Below, piece by piece: positions 56,928 to 64,000 of a stretch of 64,000 nucleotides of DNA. The first letter of the stretch is position 1; the number at the start of each line of letters is the position of its first letter. The DNA comes from Ramazzottius varieornatus (Eukaryota; Tardigrada; Eutardigrada; Parachela; Ramazzottiidae). The notes under the pieces are model-generated. The model was not told where the DNA came from. It saw only the letters and a program-made list of their open reading frames with translations, and searched no databases. The translations under genes were made by a program, and so were the position numbers. The stretch is taken from the NCBI GenBank assembly GCA_001949185.1, contig BDGG01000012.1, positions 1,444,035 to 1,508,034 of the forward strand. Reading direction: 5' to 3'.

Positions 56928-58530
56928 ATGGACGATGTGGACATGTTGGATACGACCCGTACAAGTATCCCAGCATCGCGCTCCACTCAACCGGCTGCCA
57001 AAGACAAACCAGCAGATTTTGCTAATCCATCGTCTAGAATCCCCTGGTCAGTCTGCGGTAAATCTAAGCTGCATGGATAACGTCACTATAGCGTTATTCT
57101 CTTCCAGGGTGGAAAAATACCGACCTCGGCTGCTGAAGGATGTTGTGGGAAACGAAGACACCGTTACTCGGTTGGCTGCTTTTTCCAAGATTGGCAATGT
57201 CCCTAACATCATCATCGCTGTAAGTACTCATGTTAGTTAAATATGCTCAAATAGTCCTTTGCCGGACTTACATAGCAGTTTTCTTCTAGGGTCCTCCTGG
57301 AACAGGCAAGACCACTAGTATATTGGCCCTGGCACATGCGCTGTTAGGAGATAACTTCAAAGAAGGCGTACTGGAACTGAACGCTTCAAACGATCGGGGC
57401 ATCGAAGTCGTACGGACGAAGATCAAAACTTTCGCGCAGAAGAAGTTGAATCTACCGGAAGGTAACTTCGTGGAGTAGTCTTTGGAATATATAACAGGAA
57501 ACTTCTTCGAACGTTAATGAGGAATTTTTTCTGTCAGATATCTGACTGTTGGAAATGCGGTTCATATTGATAAACTGTTTATTCTAGGACGACACAAAAT
57601 AATCGTGCTCGACGAGGCTGACGCGATGACGGAAGGTGCTCAGCAAGCTCTTCGTCGTACCATGGAACTCTATTCCAGCACCACAAGATTCGCTCTCGCG
57701 TGTAACGACTCTGAGAAAATCATCGAGCCAATCCAGTCGCGATGTGCCGTACTACGCTTTACCAAATTATCCGACGCTCAGCTTCTCAGGAGGCTTCTGG
57801 AAGTCTGTGATACCGAAAAAGCAAGTAACTATTTCGGGAAACTCTTCCCAGTTAGCTTATTCACAAATTTCTGGTATAGATTTACCAAGGTCCTTTTTCC
57901 TTTCAGGTTCGATATGACGACGATGGGTTGAATGCGATCATGTTCACTGCACAAGGTGACATGCGTCAAGCTCTGAACAACCTTCAGTCCACAGTCGACG
58001 GCTTTGGTTTCGTCAACAGCGAAAATGTTTTTAAAGTACGAGTCCGAAATCAGTTGTACTACTGTAGTACCGTCGTTAATGGTCAGTTTGTGAACCACGA
58101 TTTTACTCTTAGATTTGCGACGAGCCACATCCGGAGCATGTTTCAAGAATGCTGGACGCCTGCATCAAAGGTGATATTGACGAAGCCTACAAGATCCTAA
58201 ACTATCTCTGGAGTCTCGGATACGCAGCAGAAGACATAATCGGCATCATCTTCCGTGTCTGCAAGATCCACCCTATGGCAGAGTTCCTCAAACTAGAGTA
58301 CATCAAGGTACAAATTCATAAAATCTTCTAAAATATACGAGGAAATCGTTATATCTATAGTCGATCGAAACAGAATATCATATAAAATGCTAGAAGTTTC
58401 CTCTTCATTTTAGGAAATTGGGTTAACGCACAAGAAGATAGTGGAAGGTCTCGGCACATTGGTTCAACTGACCGGCTTAATAGCTCGTATGTGTCGTATC
58501 GTACAAAACAAGGCACAACCGACCAGATAA
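56928..58530 (+). CDS. RFC2: Replication factor C subunit 2 (clamp-loader AAA+ ATPase)
   Basis: RFC loads PCNA at primer ends. Exons 56928-57046, 57108-57219, 57290-57461, 57588-57820, 57907-58035, 58113-58307 and 58414-58530 give 358 residues (human RFC2 354). Motifs: [20 protein letters not shown] (RFC box II), Walker [25 protein letters not shown], Walker [11 protein letters not shown], the SRC motif [13 protein letters not shown], and sensor 2 [12 protein letters not shown]. Intron 4 starts GCAAGT (GC-AG); the nearby GT at +5 would break the frame. The stop lies 5 nt from the NMD3 stop on the other strand. Confidence 0.97.
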
Positions 58531-58535
58531 CCTTC

Positions 58536-60911
58536 TCAAGCTATTCCACTACCTTCCGTCGCCATCTCTTCTTCCGGTTCGTCGGCATCGGATGGCCCAA
58601 CGGGTGCCATTTCCTCTTCTTGTAAATTGAGTCCTTCCAGCATTTCTTGTAGAGTAATTTTAGGGTAAGCTTCGTCTTGGTCGTCTTGATCAACTGGCAT
58701 GGCGTTCGGATCTGTCAAACGTTCACGTTAACAACAACTTCGGTCACGAAACAACCAATTTTGTAAAACATTTAACCTTTATAAATATTGACTCCTTGGC
58801 GAATGTTGACGTCTTCTTCCAAGTCTTCCAAGAAGTCCTCGTAATCTCTGCAAACCAAAAAGCATTTACGTAGTTTTTAGCTACATGTGTCGGTTTACTT
58901 ACGATAAAACGAAAGAACCCATCTTACCCTCCAGCAGTACTGCCATCGGTGACCGATCCGTTCTCCTTAGCAAGTCGTCTGAGCCTCCACTGTCGAGCTC
59001 GCTTTCGCGTACTCTTATCAGCGTAAACCTTCTTCACGAGAATCTACACGAAGCACACCGTTAACCAACTCGAGATGTCACATACGCTGGTTTCTCGGGA
59101 TGGCACGTACCACATCGGGCATCCTTCCTTTCTTGGACTGACGCTTCTCAAAGTCCTCGAAGTGTTCTTCGTTAACATTTGCATTTCCCAAATCAAACCT
59201 ATCAGAAAAGACGTTGATTGCCCGTGAACAAGTTGACGACGGGACTGGGCACTTGTCATTCTTACCCAAGAACAGTGTCTCCAGGGTTCAACAGGTGTCC
59301 CAAGTGGGAACGCGTGTGGTACTGCTGGTTATCGGACTTTCCCAGGTCGGATGACTTCACCACCCACACATCAGCCACCACGTGCTACCAATGGAAGAGA
59401 ATGGTTGTGACAAACAAATCAGGGTTATGCAGGTCCAGAAGCCTCGTGTAACTAACCTTTTCTGATAATCTACCCGTAGAGCCTCTCATGTCCATCTCGT
59501 TGACCGTATCGACATCCATTACGGTAAACTCCGACAAATGCTTCTGAGTACAAATGGACCGGAAAGGTTCGCGCCAGTAGAGATTTCCGCTCATCTCGGC
59601 CACTGTAAGCAGTGGTGGCACTACAGATAGATAACATAATGGACTTCCGGGATGGAATCTTACCTTGGGCTGTTTTCGGGTCAATGAACTGAACGACGGA
59701 GGTTACTCGGGTACATATCGCAAGCTCCGAAAAGTTTCCAAGGCTTCTAGCTGTTTCCCTCGGCAGACAAACGATATCATCCTTACAGATGGGAACGATC
59801 TCGACGGAAAAGGTGTACTTGTAGTTGTAAACGTTGTTGTTTGGGTCGTGGGAAAGAAGTTGCTCGGACGTCTGGTAGCGACAGGGAACCACACTGAGCA
59901 GAAAGTCGAGAAACTTCCGCGCATCCGAGCGGTTGGCGAAGAAGAAATCCACTCCAGCTATTCGAGAACCCAGTTATCCAATCGACATGTTTGATGGACC
60001 AGGCCAACTTCTCCACGTACCAGGCAGCTGTTTGATGTTCACTGTGCGGAGATGAGCCTTGTGCTTGAGGATGAGCTGTTCCAGGTAGTAGAAGGTCTTC
60101 TTGTGTTCGGCCTATAAAGAAATACAACTTCGATTCGATATGCAGAATGGGGATCTCTTTACCTTCTGACGGAGTTGCACGACAGATCTCCAGAAGTCCT
60201 TCGCTTCAGCCCGATGGCAGTTATCGCACATTTGCGTATGGACAACGTACTCAATCACAAAGGTCTGCTGCAAAACTGCGCCCTGGATGACTTCCTTCTG
60301 CACCGTCAACTTAACCTTAATACGCCGAGAATGAGGTTCCGTCCAGACGAAGTTAGCGTCCACCAGTCTGACCTGCAGAAGGAAACGTCTAGCACAAGTG
60401 AATCGAAAGTAGATTCAACTGATGCGGCCGCACGTCAAAACCGGGCCGTTTCTTCCATGTAAGACACAAGTTACCTGGGCGAGTCCTTTTACACGTTTCA
60501 AGCAGATACTCAAAAGTTCTTTGGATTCCGGAGCGCAGGTGACCCACTGACCAGGTGGCACAGCATATCTATGACACGATTTGCACATATTCAAAGTGTT
60601 CTGCTTCGCGATGTCCTCTGTGATGTCCACTTTTGATCGAAGACAAGCTATGCACATGTTGGTCGCGTTGGGCTCGATCGGCGTACCGCAGGAGAAGCAC
60701 AATCTGCAATAAACAAGGAACAGAGAGAGACAGTTAATAAACTTCCGGTTTCTGTAACTAGCACGAGTGGGTTTTATCTCGCGTGTCAGAAAGTCTGACC
60801 AGTTTTTATGACAATATCATCCCTCTAAATGCCGAAAAACCATGGGATACACAGTACTCACATTTTACCAACAGCAGGTGCCGGAGCGACGTTTCCCCCA
60901 ATAGGATCCAT
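58536..60911 (-). CDS. NMD3: 60S export adaptor NMD3
   Basis: NMD3 carries the nascent 60S subunit out of the nucleus through CRM1. Minus-strand exons 60911-60862, 60703-60475, 60372-60163, 60111-60021, 59957-59664, 59602-59457, 59384-59266, 59198-59111, 59043-58928, 58847-58777 and 58711-58536 give 529 residues (human 503). The N-terminal zinc motifs are clear (LCFSCG, MCIACL, MCKSCHRY, MCDNC). NMD3 core sequences include NNVYNYKYTFSVEIVPICKD, SHLGHLLNPGDTVLGFDL and MPDVV. The C-terminus is acidic with a leucine-rich LQEMLEGLNLQEEE segment that fits a CRM1 nuclear-export signal. Confidence 0.96.
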
Positions 60912-61620
60912 ACTGCTACATGCGGATAAAATTCCGATGTCCTGATGACAGACCTCCAAGGTAGTTTGTCTAACCAACAGCACGAGTTCCTGTAGCGCTT
61001 TGAGTCCCGCCCGTCAATAGAAGCGTGTTGAACTATGTACTGTATATCCTGGATAAATCAGATCCTCGGGAGGATTTCGTTACAGAAATGCGAATGAAGG
61101 CAACCGGAAGTCTAGACTCTTACAGTCTAGAGCGTATAGCAAATAGCGTTGCGAAATCGAGCATTTCGGTCAACTTTCGCGAAAACAGATAACTTACCTC
61201 ATCATACCTGACCTCGCTGAGGGATTTAAGGTAAATCACCGCTGTCCCGGTAAAAGAAACATATACCCCCGGATTTCGGACAACTGCCGAAGCCAACGAT
61301 GTTGTCGCCCGGTCGGCCAGCCCCTGCCCTTGAGAACAGCAGGGAATACTTCCTAAGTTCCTGTTTCTCTTTGTTTGGAAATTTGGCATGCTTGTCGATC
61401 TCAACTCTCCAACGGTTTCCGAACCTCTTGGATCTCGCAGCGGTTTTGTCCCCTGTCGATTACAGTTATCAAAGAGCCTACTATGAACGAGCAGCACCAG
61501 CTTCATCGCTGCCAAGGGATGGAGATATCGGTCGGTTGACTCGCTTCGGAAAGACGGGAAAAGAGCTATTCATCCAACGACTCTTCGCCACTACGTATCG
61601 TCTGCCTGTAGTTTGAAATC
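60912..61620. promoter_or_regulatory. Divergent region, NMD3 (-) and KNL2-like (+)
   Basis: About 0.7 kb with both promoters. CCGGAAGT occurs at 61104-61111. Frames inside are short and overlap each other on both strands; none is called. Confidence 0.4.
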
Positions 61621-63994
61621 ATGGATGAGACGTACACCGTTGTTCCCGACGGAAAGGCGCTGCCCGTTGTCCTTCGTAATTGGCATTTGAGGCCCAGACC
61701 AAACAGTTGGCACGTTCATTTGGTTGGCATCAGCGCGGATAATCCAGTCGACGCCCTCGAGCAGTATGAGTTTGTAACGTCCATCTTGAGGCAGCGTGTG
61801 AACAAGCATCGGATGCTCTCCGGCTCTGGAAGAACTTACGAAGTACAAGGCCCATGCAACATGGACAAAATGCTAGCTTTGGGCTATCCCAAGATGCTCG
61901 CCAAGGTTTTCGCATCGGGCTTTCCAACGGAATGGAAGGAGTTTTTGAAAGACGAGGCGGAACGGCGAATGAATGAACAGTCCAGCAAGAAACCAGAAGG
62001 TCAATTTCTTTCCATATTTCTCTCTAACAAACCTGTGTACTCTTCCCGTGGCTTGTTTTACAGACCAAGCGATGCCTTTGATTGTCACGAATGAAGTGGC
62101 TCAGCGAAAGTCCGACGGAACAAAGGCAACCATAAGTATGCCTCAACCGGAAGTTGGTCAACGTATGGAAGCTACGTCGAACGAGGAGCCCGTGTTTCGA
62201 GTACCTGCGGTGCCTAAACGTCCGAAATTTTGCTCTGAACGCTCCTCGCGCTCGGAGTCGGCTGCGGTGGAAAACGTAGCAGCTACATTGGCCACCGTGC
62301 AGCCTTCGATTGAAGTTCCGGCAGAACAACCCTTTGCTCAACCCAAACGACGTCCAGAAAAGCAAAGCAGACGAGATCAACCAGGTAAGGTATACGTATC
62401 AATGTATCTTGATGTCTGCACACGTTGTCCGTGTGTTGAAACTTCCAAAATTTTCGAAGATGTTGATGCGCGGTTTTGTTTCAGTGGTTTCGGACAGAGT
62501 GTTACGAACAAGACAGTTACCGGACGGAGTGTACGCCATGGACAAGATGCTTGTAGATATGTGCAAGAGACGTGGTGCTGTCCAGCCTCCTGTCCTGCCT
62601 CCTGCGAAGCAACCTGTTAAGAAATGTGGTGTGGAAGATGCTACAAACAAGAAACCGGCCGGCAAAAGTTAGCTTTGCTTTTCAGTTTTGACAATTTATC
62701 GTTTCACGGTAGTACGGACATAACATATGTTAAACCAAACTCCGAACCAGTGCCGATGGAAATTCTTGCAGAACAAGCGAAAGACCCAAAAGCTCCAGAA
62801 GCTTCCCAGAAAGAGCGGGAGCCGAAGCGGCCAGCGAAACGGCCAAAGAGGAAAGAAGCTTTAGAACCGATTACTGAATCGGTTATGATGGCCTCCAAAC
62901 CAGCTGTCCAAAGAAAGAAGGAAATGCTTGTGACGAACGTAACTCGACAAAAGATTGCGGAGGAAAGACCCAATCCAGCTGAAGAGTCGATGCTGCGGCG
63001 GTCGAGCAGACTGAACAGGAACGACAGCGTAGTCTGCTATGTAGACAGTCCCGGTATGTCTTTTCCTGCTTCACAGAGCTTGTAGTTTTCACGTTTGGTA
63101 CTCACAGTTCGGAACACGAAGCGCCGGGGACAGAAGCTCGTACCTGCAATACCGAACACGATGAAGAAAGCTCCAATATCGAAGACCGCGAAGAAGCAGT
63201 CTTTGAAACAACCGGAAATGCAGATTGTGGCGAGTGGTATGTTGCAGTCCATTAATTTTTCAGCTGTACCTTTTCCACATCTAATTCAAATGGCAAAGTC
63301 CGTTATCACATATGTCGTTTGCAGTTCGAAAAATTGCTCCGGCAATCCGTAAAGGCGGCGAAAAGAAGAACCATACAGCCAAGCAGCCCAAAAGAGTTTC
63401 CGTCGATGTCGCAAAGAAAGTTCTACTGAAGAGGTCGATACCGGCAAAGAGATCACCTATCAGCAAAAAAGGTAAGAATACTGTCCGGTCCAGGTCTGCA
63501 GATAATATCAGTTCTAGATATTTACTGTAATTTACAGATCCACCGAGAACTCGTCGGCAACCTCCCAGAAGAAGTACCCGGAATTTCACCGTTATTGAAG
63601 AGTCGGGTTCTGAGGAGGAAGAGGAGGACTCACCGAGCACACCGCCGACGGTCAAGAAAAAACCTAAACCCGGTACGGTCCGTGCTCCTGTTATGATGAG
63701 GGCTTTCTGTAATGTTTGGTTTTTATTCTAGCGTCGAAACCTAGTGCGGTGAAGGTAACCAGGAAGTCCACACGACTCACAATCACGACTCCGGCGAAAA
63801 AGCGGGCAAGCATAGCAAGTGAGTTTGACGAATCGCTAGCGGTCTATTGAAAATTTTGTCGTTTTTTAGAGAAGATACTAACCGCATGCTCTATTTCAGA
63901 AAAGCAGGCTTCTCTGAGAAAGGCTCGTAAAGTTCCCGAAGCAAAGAAGACACCGGCAAACAAGAACCGAAACGTCGGATGGTGGCGCAAAGAG
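61621..63994 (+). CDS. SANTA-domain centromere protein, KNL2/M18BP1-like (3' partial)
   Basis: KNL2/M18BP1 helps place CENP-A at centromeres. Exons 61621-61999, 62064-62384, 62485-62667, 62772-63053, 63108-63236, 63325-63471, 63538-63672, 63732-63818 and 63900-63994 give 586 codons with no stop; the last exon ends at a GTTAGT donor at the window edge. Residues about 13-115 match the SANTA domain: VVLRNWHLRPRPNSWHVHLV, then TYEVQGPCNMDKMLALGYPK and VFASGFPTEWKEFL. The rest is disordered and very basic, with SKK, KRP and RRSSR clusters, in short exons mostly of phase 1. A SANT/Myb domain expected near the C-terminus would be beyond the window. Confidence 0.75.
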
Positions 63995-64000
63995 GTTAGT

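Noticed and set aside
1-64000. CRISPR arrays, bacterial operons, riboswitches, tRNA and rRNA genes
   Set aside because: No direct-repeat/spacer array, no Shine-Dalgarno-type gene strings, and no tRNA arm pattern (GGTTCRANNCC with matching stems) could be found; the window is spliced eukaryotic DNA.

Overview
This is a eukaryotic nuclear window of a compact animal genome. Genes are packed on both strands and are split by short introns, mostly about 45-220 bp. Three secreted chitin-binding type-2 (peritrophin-A-like) proteins with low-complexity tails point to a moulting animal. The very short introns, close gene spacing and protein divergence suggest a tardigrade (Hypsibius/Ramazzottius type). 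That placement is inference and rests on no database search. All exon boundaries below were read by eye from splice sites, reading-frame continuity and remembered family alignments; phases were checked by arithmetic.

Layout. 0.5-2.9 kb: UBC9 (-) and the histone chaperone ASF1 (+), head to head. 3.7-7.4 kb: a GBD/FH3 formin-like protein with no FH1/FH2, resembling Multiple wing hairs. 7.7-8.3 kb: secreted phospholipase A2. 8.9-11.3 kb: SLC13 carboxylate transporter, convergent with a SNAPC4-like Myb protein (11.5-14.9 kb), which is divergent from pinin (15.8-17.2 kb). 18.8-20.5 kb: chitin-binding protein 1. 21.4-22.7 kb: a coiled-coil protein with a degenerate homeodomain. 23.5-26.8 kb: NOG1/GTPBP4. 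27.8-29.4 kb: chitin-binding protein 2. 30.0-35.2 kb: tandem GLUT-like sugar transporters; an intron of one carries a long inverted-repeat element around an assembly gap. 35.9-37.9 kb: a coiled-coil protein with a hydrophobic tail, then an unassigned gene (38-39.5 kb). 39.5-41.3 kb: a 500-residue histidine-rich protein. 42.1-43.0 kb: NOL7-like. 43.6-45.1 kb: chitin-binding protein 3. 45.2-45.7 kb: CTR-type copper transporter. 46.4-48.0 kb: C11orf54-like zinc hydrolase. 48.3-49.3 kb: unassigned gene. 50.2-51.0 kb: an Arg/Ser/Cys-rich protamine-like protein. 52.3-52.6 kb: G-protein gamma. 53.1-54.9 kb: multi-repeat beta-thymosin. 56.0-56.5 kb: LYRM9-like. 56.9-58.5 kb: RFC2, whose stop lies 5 nt from the stop of NMD3 (58.5-60.9 kb). 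61.6 kb to the edge: a SANTA-domain KNL2/M18BP1-like centromere protein, cut by the window end.

The genes are mostly unrelated housekeeping loci (ribosome biogenesis: NOG1, NMD3, NOL7; chromatin and replication: ASF1, RFC2, KNL2; transport) and not an operon-like system. The most unusual signals are: (i) a family of about 110-bp hairpin elements, six copies, every copy inside an intron; (ii) GC-AG introns, one shared by the two sugar-transporter paralogs; (iii) a possible GT-GG intron in the Myb gene; (iv) the His-rich and protamine-like low-complexity proteins; and (v) several further inverted-repeat elements.
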